From Betaproteobacteria bacterium (GTDB taxonomy: Bacteria; Pseudomonadota; Gammaproteobacteria; Burkholderiales; Burkholderiaceae_C), in contig VBCQ01000032.1 of assembly GCA_005882155.1 (NCBI GenBank), positions 1 to 23,066 on the forward strand: a DNA stretch of 23,066 bases, written 5' to 3'. Shown here one piece after another: positions 1-10,049 of this stretch. The notes under the pieces are model-generated. The model saw only the letters and a list, made by a program, of their open reading frames with translations. It was not told where the DNA came from and did no database searches. Each line of letters starts with the position of its first letter. Within the stretch, counting starts at the first letter, position 1. A program made the translations under genes and the position numbers.

Positions 1-1
1 C

Positions 2-874
2 GACACGATGGCCGGCCATGGCATCGAAGCGCAAATTCGCACTGACATCACCGCCGGCGAAGCCGAAGTCGGCAACACGCTGCAGACCTATCTGCGCGAA
101 ATTCGCCGCGCACCGCTGTTGACGCCGCAAGAGGAGTTCGACACCGCGACACGCGCGCGACTCGGCGACTTCGCGGCGCGCCAGGCGATGATCGAGCACA
201 ACCTGCGGCTCGTCGTCAGCATCGCAAAGAACTATCTCGGCCGCGGCCTGCCGATGACCGACCTGATCGAGGAAGGCAACCTCGGGCTGATGCATTCGAT
301 CGGCAAGTTCGAGCCCGAGCGCGGCTTCCGCTTCTCGACCTATGCGTCGTGGTGGATCCGCCAGAACATCGAGCGCGCGATCATGCAGGTGCTGAAGGCG
401 CGCCGCGCGCTCGAGGCCGCGTCGGCGCGCAGTGGCGAGCAGGACAAGCCGGTGCGTGTCGAAGACGTTGCAGCTGCGGTCGGCCGCCCGGTGCAGGAGG
501 TGAGTGATCTGCTGCGCTTCTCCGAGCTGCCGACCTCGCTCGACGCACCGCTCGAGCGCTACCCGACCGATGCCGGCGCCGAGTCGATGCTCGACAGCGT
601 GGCCGACGACGGCGCGACCGATCCGATGAGCCTGACCCTGAGCAACGAGGTCGAGCAGTTGCTGAACCACGGACTCGATGAGCTCAACGAGCGCGAGCGT
701 GAAGTGCTCGCCGGGCGCTACGGATTGCGCGACCGCGAGCCCGAGACATTGGAAGTGCTAGCCGAGCGCCTCGGCTTGACGCGTGAGCGTATCCGCCAGA
801 TCCAGCAGGAAGCCTTGATCAAGCTCAAGCGGCGAATGATCCGCAACGGTGTCGACCGGGACTCGATTTTCTGA
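2..874 (+). CDS. rpoS: RNA polymerase sigma factor RpoS, with an internal gap; 5' end possibly outside the window
   Basis: General stress/stationary-phase sigma factor that directs core RNA polymerase to promoters. Numbering is from the first ATG at position 8 (288 residues). The frame is open to the window edge, so the true start may lie upstream; E. coli RpoS has 330 residues. Region 1.2 is seen at about 24-60 (TYLREIRRAPLLT), region 2 at about 61-126 (NLRLVVSIAK, DLIEEGNLGLM, RGFRFSTYASWWIRQ), region 3 at about 130-190, and region 4 at about 215-280 with the DNA-reading helix LGLTRERIRQIQQEA. After IERAIM (M126) the protein jumps directly to QVLKARRALE. Family members carry about 17 residues here of the type NQARTVRLPVHVVRELN, which end region 2.4 and form region 3.0. 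The frame is kept across this gap. The C-terminal half is close to betaproteobacterial RpoS, which argues against RpoD or RpoH. The stop overlaps the next start by one base. Confidence 0.88.
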   Translation, partial: DTMAGHGIEAQIRTDITAGEAEVGNTLQTYLREIRRAPLLTPQEEFDTATRARLGDFAARQAMIEHNLRLVVSIAKNYLGRGLPMTDLIEEGNLGLMHSIGKFEPERGFRFSTYASWWIRQNIERAIMQVLKARRALEAASARSGEQDKPVRVEDVAAAVGRPVQEVSDLLRFSELPTSLDAPLERYPTDAGAESMLDSVADDGATDPMSLTLSNEVEQLLNHGLDELNEREREVLAGRYGLRDREPETLEVLAERLGLTRERIRQIQQEALIKLKRRMIRNGVDRDSIF

Positions 875-1668
875 TGTCGTCCTGGCCCGTTCTCGTCTTC
901 GATATCGAGACCATCCCCGACATCGCTGGCCTGCGCGCCTTGCGCAGTCTCGACGCGGCGGTGTGCGACGCCGATGTCTACGCGCTCGAGATGACCGATC
1001 GCAAAGAGGCCGGCAAGACCGACTTCATGCCGCATCACTTGCAGCGCGTGCTCGTCATCTCCTGCGTGTTCCGGAATGCCGAAGGCTTGCGCGTGCATTC
1101 CTTCGTCGATCGCGAGGTCGACGGTCAGAGCCAGGAAGGCAAGCTGATCCAGACCTTCTTCAACACCGTCGAGAAGCATGTGCCACAGATGGTGAGCTGG
1201 AACGGCGGCGGCTTCGATCTGCCGGTGCTGCACTATCGCGCGCTGCGCCACGGCGTCGTCGCCAACAAGTACTGGGACATGGGCGAGGACGACCGCGACT
1301 TCAAGTGGAACAACTACATCGGCCGCTACCACCTGCGCCATCTCGACCTGATGGACCTGCTCGCGATGTACCAGCCGCGCGCCTGTGCGCCGCTCGACGC
1401 GATGGCCAAGCTGTGCGGCTTTCCCGGCAAGCTCGGCATGGACGGCTCGGCCGTCTATCCGGCCTACCTCGAAGGCAAGGTCGACGACATCCGCCGCTAC
1501 TGCGAGACGGATGTGATGAACACCTACTTGCTCTACTGCCGCTTCCAGAAGATGCGCGGCGGCTTCACCGAGGCCGAGTACGAACGCGAGATCGCGCTCG
1601 TCCGCGAGACGCTCGCGGGTATCGGCGAGCCGCACTGGAGCGAGTACCTCGCAGCGTGGGCGCCTTGA
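874..1668 (+). CDS. Predicted 3'-5' exonuclease of the PolB-exonuclease-like family
   Basis: A 264-residue DnaQ-like/RNase H-fold exonuclease related to the proofreading domain of DNA polymerase B (Pfam DNA_pol_B_exo2 type). All three metal-binding exonuclease motifs are visible: Exo I as FDIET with D10 and E12, Exo II in SWNGGGFDLPVL with D115, and Exo III as YCETD with Y209 and D213. The segment WDMGEDDRDFKWNNY is typical of this family. The protein should cut DNA or RNA from the 3' end in the cytoplasm; its substrate is not known from sequence. The start ATG shares its A with the rpoS stop TGA, so the two genes are probably co-transcribed and translationally coupled. No polymerase domain is attached and the length is normal for the stand-alone family. 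The 3' end faces a minus-strand gene with a 10-nt gap. Confidence 0.85.
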   Translation: MSSWPVLVFDIETIPDIAGLRALRSLDAAVCDADVYALEMTDRKEAGKTDFMPHHLQRVLVISCVFRNAEGLRVHSFVDREVDGQSQEGKLIQTFFNTVEKHVPQMVSWNGGGFDLPVLHYRALRHGVVANKYWDMGEDDRDFKWNNYIGRYHLRHLDLMDLLAMYQPRACAPLDAMAKLCGFPGKLGMDGSAVYPAYLEGKVDDIRRYCETDVMNTYLLYCRFQKMRGGFTEAEYEREIALVRETLAGIGEPHWSEYLAAWAP

Positions 1669-1678
1669 CGCTCGACTC

Positions 1679-2263
1679 TCAACGCAGCATGCGCGTGTCG
1701 ATGCGGATGATTCGGCCCTTGTGGCGCTTCACTTCGCGCAGCATGTGAGCGGTGCCGCCGGGGCCGTTGTCGTCGGCGCCGTTCCACAGGCAAATCAAGC
1801 GAAGCTTGTCTGCGCCGCACGCGAGTGCGGTTGCCAGCAGCCACAGATTGCCTCGTTCGAAAGCGTCGCCATCGGGTGATTGAAGACTCTGCGGCGGCCA
1901 CGGCAGCCGAGTCTTCAGGTCGAGAAAACGCTTCTTCCAGCGCTCGCCGTCGGCCGACGGAAGAATCGATTGCGCGATGAACTCCGTCTCGGGCAAGGGC
2001 AGCAGCAATTGCACCGGCACGCCGCGCTGCGTGCACGCTTCGGCGAACAGCAGGTCGCCGCCGGAGGCGCCTTGGGTCAGTGCGATGTCGCTCGCGTCGG
2101 CGGCCAAGGCGTCGAGCGCCTCGGCGATGCGTGCGGCGGCGGCGGCCTCGAGGTGCGGTGGAAAGCGCGGTGGCGTGCGGCCCGGGCTGTCGATGCGGTG
2201 GCCGGAGAACAGCAGCGTCTGGCGCGGTTCGAACGGCAGCGGCAATGGCGATGGTGGCGGCAT
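1679..2263 (-). CDS. Stand-alone SLOG-superfamily (LOG/DprA-like Rossmann) protein
   Basis: A 194-residue soluble protein. The glycine-rich N-terminal strand-loop LLFSGHRID (residues 17-25), the central LTQGASGGDLLFAEA (62-76), the PLPETEFI segment (89-96) and the C-terminal NLWLLATALACGADKLRLI plus GPGGTAHM match a group of SLOG nucleotide-binding domains. I recall these mostly fused to TPR, TRAF-binding-like or cyclase domains. Here the domain stands alone, with no fused effector and no membrane segment. SLOG folds bind nucleotides or nucleotide-derived ligands (DprA, cytokinin-activating LOG, TRPM), so the inferred role is binding or cleaving a nucleotide-like ligand; the substrate is unknown. 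The gene is divergent from rlmD across 35 nt and convergent with the exonuclease gene. The proline-rich first 12 residues may be poorly ordered, or may mean the true start lies slightly downstream. Confidence 0.62.
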   Translation of the reverse strand: MPPPSPLPLPFEPRQTLLFSGHRIDSPGRTPPRFPPHLEAAAAARIAEALDALAADASDIALTQGASGGDLLFAEACTQRGVPVQLLLPLPETEFIAQSILPSADGERWKKRFLDLKTRLPWPPQSLQSPDGDAFERGNLWLLATALACGADKLRLICLWNGADDNGPGGTAHMLREVKRHKGRIIRIDTRMLR

Positions 2264-2284
2264 CGGCCCAGTATCGCCTGCCCG

Positions 2285-2290
2285 GATAAT
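2285..2290 (+). promoter_or_regulatory. Candidate -10 element for rlmD
   Basis: The hexamer GATAAT matches five of six bases of the -10 consensus and lies 8 nt before the rlmD ATG at 2299, inside the 35-nt divergent spacer. No convincing -35 element is seen at 16-18 nt upstream. If used, transcription would start within a few bases of the start codon, giving a leaderless or nearly leaderless mRNA. This is inference from position only. Confidence 0.3.
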
Positions 2291-2298
2291 TGGAGCCC

Positions 2299-3642
2299 AT
2301 GACAGCGAGCAACGAGTGGTTGAAGGTCGAGTCGCTCGACCTCGAAGGGCAGGGCGTGGCCCACAACGCCGAAGGCAAGGTGGTGTTCATCGAAGGTGCG
2401 CTGCCCGGCGAGGAAGTGCAGGTGCAGGTGCACCGCCGCAAGAACAACTGGGAACAAGCGGCCATGACCTTGCTGCGCCGCGAAAGCTCGCAACGCGTGA
2501 CGCCGCGCTGCAAGCATTTCGGCGTCTGCGGCGGCTGCAAGCTGCAGCACTTCGATGTCGGCGCGCAAGTCGCGACCAAGCAGCGCGCGCTCGAAGATGC
2601 GCTGTGGCATCTCGGCAAGGTGAAGCCCGAGCAGCTGCTGCGACCGATCGAAGGTCCGGCCTGGGGCTACCGCTATCGCGCACGCTTGTCGGTGCGCTAC
2701 GTCGCGAAGAAGGGCAAGGTGCTGGTCGGCTTTCACGAGCGCAAGTCGAGCTATGTCGCCGACATGGACAGTTGCGAGGTGCTGCCACCGCACTTGAGCG
2801 CTCTGCTGACGCCGCTGGCTGCGCTCATCGGCAGCATGGACCAGCGCGAACGCTTGCCGCAGATCGAGATCGCCGTCGGCTCGCGCGTCACCGCACTGGT
2901 GCTGCGTCACCTCGAATCGCTGAGCGCTGCGGACTTGGCGCGGCTGCGCGCCTTCGCGGCCGAGCATGGCATTCAATGGTGGCTGCAGCCGAAGGGTCCA
3001 GAGACGGTGCACCTGCTCGACGCCGGAGGGCCGCCACTAGCCTACACGCTGCCCGAGTTCGGCGTGACGATGCCGTTCAAGCCGACCGACTTCACGCAAG
3101 TGAACCACCAGATCAACAGCGTGCTGGTGAGCCGCGCGCTGCGCCTGCTCGATCTCGGGCCGCAGGATCGCGTCATCGACTGGTTCTGCGGTCTCGGCAA
3201 CTTCACCTTGCCGATCGCGACGCTTGCGCGCGAGGTGCTGGGGCTCGAGGGCAGTGAGACCTTGGTCGCGCGATCGCGCGAAAACGCGGCATTGAATGGC
3301 GTCGCCGAGAAGACGCGCTTCATCGCGTGCAACCTGTTCGAGATCACGCCGGCCGATCTGGCGAGCTTCGGCGGTGCCGACAAATGGCTCGTCGACCCGC
3401 CGCGCGAAGGCGCGTTCGCGCTCGCCAAGGCGCTCGCCGACATCCACGCCGACGCGTCACTCGCACCCGGCTACACGCCGCCCCTGCGCATCGTCTACGT
3501 CAGCTGCAACCCCGCCACTCTCGCCCGGGATGCCGGCTTGCTGGTGCATCAGGCCGGCTACCGATGCGTGGCTGCCGGCGCCGTCAACATGTTCCCGCAC
3601 ACGGCGCATGTGGAGAGCATGGCGGTGTTTGAACGCGCGTAG
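2299..3642 (+). CDS. rlmD: 23S rRNA (uracil-1939-C5)-methyltransferase RlmD
   Basis: A SAM-dependent methyltransferase that makes m5U1939 in 23S rRNA. Length is 447 residues from ATG 2299. An N-terminal TRAM RNA-binding domain (about 1-65) is followed by iron-sulfur ligands C71, C77 and C80 (CKHFGVCGGC) and C159, matching the four [4Fe-4S] cysteines of E. coli RumA. The SAM-binding segment is VIDWFCGLGNFTLPI, and VDPPREG is conserved. The catalytic nucleophile is C403 in YVSCNPATLARD, and the protein ends with the MFPHTAHVESMAVF block seen in m5U methyltransferases. A TTG at 2290 would add three residues. ATG 2299 is preferred because of family N-termini, but its GGAG (2292-2295) is only 3 nt upstream, so the start is uncertain. 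No key residue is missing. Confidence 0.95.
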   Translation: MTASNEWLKVESLDLEGQGVAHNAEGKVVFIEGALPGEEVQVQVHRRKNNWEQAAMTLLRRESSQRVTPRCKHFGVCGGCKLQHFDVGAQVATKQRALEDALWHLGKVKPEQLLRPIEGPAWGYRYRARLSVRYVAKKGKVLVGFHERKSSYVADMDSCEVLPPHLSALLTPLAALIGSMDQRERLPQIEIAVGSRVTALVLRHLESLSAADLARLRAFAAEHGIQWWLQPKGPETVHLLDAGGPPLAYTLPEFGVTMPFKPTDFTQVNHQINSVLVSRALRLLDLGPQDRVIDWFCGLGNFTLPIATLAREVLGLEGSETLVARSRENAALNGVAEKTRFIACNLFEITPADLASFGGADKWLVDPPREGAFALAKALADIHADASLAPGYTPPLRIVYVSCNPATLARDAGLLVHQAGYRCVAAGAVNMFPHTAHVESMAVFERA

Positions 3643-3648
3643 CGCGCC

Positions 3649-3674
3649 AAAGAAAAGGGGCTCCGCAGGGCCCC
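3649..3674 (-). terminator. Rho-independent terminator of the BI-1 family gene
   Basis: On the minus strand the sequence reads GGGGC, an 8-nt loop, GCCCC, then TTTTCTTT. This is a 5-bp GC stem (3657-3661 with 3670-3674) followed by a U-rich tail (3656-3649). It lies 30 nt past the stop of the minus-strand membrane-protein gene and 6 nt past the rlmD stop. On the plus strand the hairpin is not followed by a T run. Confidence 0.75.
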
Positions 3675-3703
3675 GCCTTCCGTCCCGCCGATAGGCGATA
3701 CCG

Positions 3704-4399
3704 TTATTCCCTCTCGCCGCCGAAGATCCCGAGAATCGCCAGCAGGCTCTGGAACACGTTGTAGATGTCCAGGTAAATCGCCAGCGTCGCGCTGATGTAG
3801 TTCGTTTCGCCGCCGTCGATGACGCGCTTCACGTCGTACAGCATGAACGCGGAGAACACGCCCAGACACAGCACCAGCAGCGTCAGCATCAGCGCCGACG
3901 ACTGCAGGAAGAAGTTGGCGATGAAGGCGAAGAACAGTATCCACGCGCCGACCATCAGGAACTTGCCCATGCCCGACAAGTCGCGCTTGATCACGGTGGC
4001 CAGCGAGGCCATCCCGAAGAAGATCGCTGCGGTGCCGCCGAAGGCCGTCATGATCAACGTGGTGCCGTTGCTGAAGCCGAGGATCGCCGTCAGCATGCGC
4101 GACAGCATCAGCCCCATGAAGAACGTGAAGGCCAGCAGGAAAAGAACCCCAGTGGACGAGTTCTTCGTTTTCTCGACCGCGAACATCAGGCCAAAGGCGC
4201 CGACCAGGAACACGATCATGCTGGTGCCGGCGCCCATCGCCGCCATGATTCCGGTGGCTACGCCGATCCACGCTCCGAGCACGGTCGGCACGAGGGAGAC
4301 CGCGAGCAGCCAATAGGTGTTGCGCAACACGCGGTTGCGCTGTTCCAACGTGACGCCTGAGCTTGCACCGGTATAGACGGTTTGCAGGCTATCGTTCAT
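3704..4399 (-). CDS. Bax inhibitor-1/YccA family inner-membrane protein
   Basis: A 231-residue polytopic membrane protein of the BI-1 (UPF0005) superfamily. After a short cytoplasmic N-terminus (MNDSLQTVYTG, then LEQRNRVLRNTYWLL), about seven hydrophobic helices follow, with short basic or polar loops such as KTKN and KRDLSGMGK. The conserved late segment FSAFMLYDVKRVIDGG and the family-typical YISATLAIYLDIYNVFQSLL-like end are present. E. coli relatives are YccA and YbhL; YccA modulates the FtsH protease, and FtsH is encoded about 7 kb downstream here. BI-1 proteins are linked to proton/calcium leak, but the role of this one cannot be read from sequence. The start ATG has a strong GGAGGT ribosome-binding site 3 nt upstream on the minus strand. 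An intrinsic terminator follows the gene. Confidence 0.9.
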   Translation of the reverse strand: MNDSLQTVYTGASSGVTLEQRNRVLRNTYWLLAVSLVPTVLGAWIGVATGIMAAMGAGTSMIVFLVGAFGLMFAVEKTKNSSTGVLFLLAFTFFMGLMLSRMLTAILGFSNGTTLIMTAFGGTAAIFFGMASLATVIKRDLSGMGKFLMVGAWILFFAFIANFFLQSSALMLTLLVLCLGVFSAFMLYDVKRVIDGGETNYISATLAIYLDIYNVFQSLLAILGIFGGERE

Positions 4400-4444
4400 G
4401 AGACCTCCAGTTGAGATGAGCGTGAGTTCGAACCCACGGCGCGG

Positions 4445-4450
4445 ATTCTA
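4445..4450 (-). promoter_or_regulatory. Candidate -10 element for the BI-1 family gene
   Basis: The minus strand reads TAGAAT, a five-of-six match to the -10 consensus, 45 nt before the start codon at 4399. The -35 position is weak. It is one of two TAGAAT hexamers on opposite strands in this divergent 206-nt spacer. Confidence 0.3.
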
Positions 4451-4495
4451 GTTCCCAACACTACTGCATGCGCCGAGTAGAAGAAGCAGCTCGGT

Positions 4496-4501
4496 TAGAA
4501 T
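4496..4501 (+). promoter_or_regulatory. Candidate carAB -10 element with adjacent dyad
   Basis: TAGAAT on the plus strand lies about 105 nt before the carA ATG, with no clear -35 at the usual spacing. Just downstream, 4504-4517 forms the imperfect dyad GCAGGT-TT-ACCCGC, covering the expected transcription start. This could be an operator or a leader stem. The rest of the leader (4518-4605) shows no obvious terminator or attenuator. Confidence 0.3.
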
Positions 4502-4605
4502 TCGCAGGTTTACCCGCAAACATCGCTCCAGCGAAACCTCCTGCAGTTTCCCCACCGGATTCGAGCTCGCGACACCCCCGTCGCAAGGCAGAGCTGGGCG
4601 CGAAA

Positions 4606-5769
4606 ATGGAGTTCCCCTTGCTGCCCGTTCTGCCTCCCGCTCTCCTCGCACTCGCAGACGGCACCATTTTCAAAGGCACATCGATCGGTGCCCCCGGCGA
4701 GACCGCCGGCGAAGTGGTGTTCAACACCGCGCTGACCGGCTACCAGGAAATTCTCACCGACCCGAGCTACTGCCGGCAGATCGTCACGCTGACGTATCCG
4801 CACATCGGCAACTACGGGGTCAACGCCGAAGACGTCGAGGCGCGCAAGGTTCACGCGGCCGGCTTGATCATCAAGGACTTGCCGGTTCTCGAGTCGAACT
4901 TTCGCCGCTCGATGACCTTGCCGCAATACCTGCAGCGCGAAGGCACCGTGGCGATCGCGAACATCGACACGCGCCGCCTGACTCGCGTGCTGCGAACGAC
5001 CGGCGCGCAAAACGGGTGCATCGTCACCTTGCCCGCAGGCGCGACGATCACCCCGCAGCACATCGATGATGCGGTCGCGAAGGCACGGTCTGCACCGAGC
5101 ATGTCGGGGCTCGACCTCGCCAAAGTCGTCAGCGAAGTCGCGCCTTACGAATGGACCGAGACCGAGTGGGCGCTCGGCGCGGGCTACGGCACGCAGACCG
5201 CGTGCAAGCACCATGTGGTGGCGTACGACTTCGGCGTCAAGCAAAACATCCTGCGCATGCTGGCGAGCCGCGGCTGCAAGGTGACGGTGGTGCCGGCGCA
5301 AACGTCGGCGGCGCAGGCGCTCGAGTACCAGCCCGACGGCATCTTCTTGTCCAACGGCCCCGGCGACCCCGAGCCTTGCGACTACGCGATCAAGGCGACG
5401 CGCGAGCTGATCGACAGCGGCATCCCGACCTTCGGCATTTGCCTCGGCCACCAGATCATGGCGCTCGCCTCGGGCGCGAAAACGTTCAAGATGAAGTTCG
5501 GCCACCACGGCGCGAACCATCCGGTGAAAGACCTCGACAGCGGCCGCGTCAGCATCACGAGCCAGAACCACGGCTTCGCGGTCGACGAGAAGACGCTGCC
5601 CGCGAACCTGCGACCCACGCATGTGTCGCTCTTCGACGGCACGCTGCAGGGCCTCGCCCGCACCGACAAACCGGCATTCTGCTTCCAGGGCCACCCGGAA
5701 GCGTCGCCCGGACCCCATGACATCGCCTACCTGTTCGATCGTTTCACTGCGCTGATGGAGAACAAATAG
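4606..5769 (+). CDS. carA: Carbamoyl-phosphate synthase small (glutaminase) subunit
   Basis: Hydrolyses glutamine and channels ammonia to CarB for carbamoyl phosphate, the precursor of pyrimidines and arginine. Length is 387 residues, normal for the family. The N-terminal CPSase small-chain domain (about 10-160) contains LADGTIFKG, NTALTGYQEILTDPSY and TYPHIGNYGVN. The C-terminal class I glutamine amidotransferase domain (about 200-385) has the oxyanion segment FLSNGPGDPEPCDY, the nucleophile C279 in FGICLGHQ, and the H363/E365 pair in GHPEASPGPHD. The frame stays open upstream to 4468, but that extension is unlike any CarA, so ATG 4606 (MEFPLLPVLPPALLALADG) is preferred; its ribosome-binding site is weak. 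carB follows after 2 nt, so the subunits are co-transcribed. Confidence 0.96.
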   Translation: MEFPLLPVLPPALLALADGTIFKGTSIGAPGETAGEVVFNTALTGYQEILTDPSYCRQIVTLTYPHIGNYGVNAEDVEARKVHAAGLIIKDLPVLESNFRRSMTLPQYLQREGTVAIANIDTRRLTRVLRTTGAQNGCIVTLPAGATITPQHIDDAVAKARSAPSMSGLDLAKVVSEVAPYEWTETEWALGAGYGTQTACKHHVVAYDFGVKQNILRMLASRGCKVTVVPAQTSAAQALEYQPDGIFLSNGPGDPEPCDYAIKATRELIDSGIPTFGICLGHQIMALASGAKTFKMKFGHHGANHPVKDLDSGRVSITSQNHGFAVDEKTLPANLRPTHVSLFDGTLQGLARTDKPAFCFQGHPEASPGPHDIAYLFDRFTALMENK

Positions 5770-5771
5770 AA

Positions 5772-9050
<3,279 letters not shown>

Positions 9051-9071
9051 ACTCAAGTCACTCCACAAACC

Positions 9072-9107
9072 GCCGCCGCCGGTATCTCTGGCGGCGGCTT
9101 CATTTTT
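9072..9107 (+). terminator. Rho-independent terminator of carAB
   Basis: A perfect 9-bp GC stem, GCCGCCGCC (9072-9080) with GGCGGCGGC (9090-9098), has a 9-nt loop and is followed by TTCATTTTT. It begins 22 nt after the carB stop and ends 15 nt before greA, so greA needs its own promoter or read-through. Confidence 0.85.
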
Positions 9108-9122
9108 GCTTCGGGATTTGAC

Positions 9123-9599
9123 ATGGCCACGATTCCTCTCACGCGACGAGGCGCCGAAAAGCTGAAGGAAGAGCTCCAGCGGCTGAAGTCGGTCGAGCGA
9201 CATGCGGCGATCCAGGCGATCGCCGAGGCGCGCTCGCACGGCGATCTGTCGGAGAACGCCGAGTACGAGGCAGCCAAGGACAAGCAAGGCTTCATCGAGG
9301 GCCGGATCATCGAGATCGAAGGCAAGCTCGCGGCGGCGCAGATCATCGACCCGGCCCGGCTCGATGCCGACGGCCGCGTCGTGTTCGGATCGACCGTGGA
9401 CCTGGAAGAGGAGTCGAGCGGCACGCCCGTCACCTACCAGATCGTCGGCGACGACGAAGCGGACCTGAAGCACGGCCTGATTTCGATCAGCTCGCCGATC
9501 GCCCGCGCGCTGATCGGCAAGGAGGCGGGCGATGTCGCCGAAGTGCAGGCGCCCGGCGGCTTGAAGAGCTACGAGATCGTCGAAGTCCGCTACGTTTGA
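9123..9599 (+). CDS. greA: Transcription elongation factor GreA
   Basis: Rescues backtracked RNA polymerase by inserting its coiled coil into the secondary channel and stimulating transcript cleavage. It is 158 residues, the same length as E. coli GreA. The N-terminal antiparallel coiled coil (about 8-75) carries the loop GDLSENAEYEAAK with the catalytic acidic pair D41 and E44. The C-terminal FKBP-like domain (about 80-158) ends with the family block YQIVGDDEADLKHGLISISSP... and SPIARALIGKEAGD. The start has GGGA at 9113-9116, 6 nt upstream. The gene follows the carAB terminator and lies 3 nt before the next gene. Confidence 0.97.
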   Translation: MATIPLTRRGAEKLKEELQRLKSVERHAAIQAIAEARSHGDLSENAEYEAAKDKQGFIEGRIIEIEGKLAAAQIIDPARLDADGRVVFGSTVDLEEESSGTPVTYQIVGDDEADLKHGLISISSPIARALIGKEAGDVAEVQAPGGLKSYEIVEVRYV

Positions 9600-9602
9600 G
9601 CT

Positions 9603-10049
9603 GTGGCTCGTTTCGATTTCGATCGACTCGCCGCCTGGTTGAGCGGGCTGTGGGCTGGTGTTCTGCTGGGCATCGGCGCCATCGCGGCACCTGCGGGTTT
9701 CGCCGCAGCGCCTCGCGAGATCGCCGGTTCGATTGCCGGGCGGATGTTTGCGCAAGAGGCGTACTTGAGTCTTGCGATGGCCGTCGTGATGTACCTACTG
9801 CTGCGCCGCACGGCACGCGCCAAGGCCGCAGCGGGAACCGGATCGGTGCTGAGCACCGACGTGCTGCTGGTCCTTGGGACGCTGTTCTGCACCGTGGCAG
9901 GCTACTTCGCGGTGCAGCCGATGATGGCTGCGGCGCGCCTGGGGCAGGGCGCCATGTCGTTCGGCGCGCTGCACGGATTCTCGGCCGGGCTGTTCGCGCT
10001 CAAGGGCCTATTGGTGTTGGTGCTCGCCTGGCGGCTCGCCGCGCGTTGA
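9603..10049 (+). CDS. DUF4149-type four-helix membrane protein
   Basis: A small inner-membrane protein of 148 residues with four predicted hydrophobic segments at about 8-33, 52-67, 84-106 and 122-145. Length, topology and position behind greA fit the DUF4149 family of uncharacterised proteobacterial proteins. Conserved-looking features are the GLWAGVLLGIGAIAAPAGF first helix, the FAQEAYLSLA segment and the loop-helix ALHGFSAGLFALKG. Translation appears to start at GTG 9603, three bases after the greA stop, so it is probably co-translated with greA. It is convergent with yhbY, and the two stop codons abut exactly. The function is unknown. Confidence 0.8.
   Translation: MARFDFDRLAAWLSGLWAGVLLGIGAIAAPAGFAAAPREIAGSIAGRMFAQEAYLSLAMAVVMYLLLRRTARAKAAAGTGSVLSTDVLLVLGTLFCTVAGYFAVQPMMAAARLGQGAMSFGALHGFSAGLFALKGLLVLVLAWRLAAR

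Noticed and set aside
8..874. First gene as rpoD or rpoH
   Set aside because: The protein lacks the long region 1.1/non-conserved region of RpoD and the RpoH box. The C-terminal TLEVLAERLGLTRERIRQIQQEA block and overall size fit betaproteobacterial RpoS.
4468..4605. An N-terminal extension of CarA starting at 4468
   Set aside because: The extension resembles no CarA N-terminus and would cover the likely promoter region; ATG 4606 gives the normal family start.
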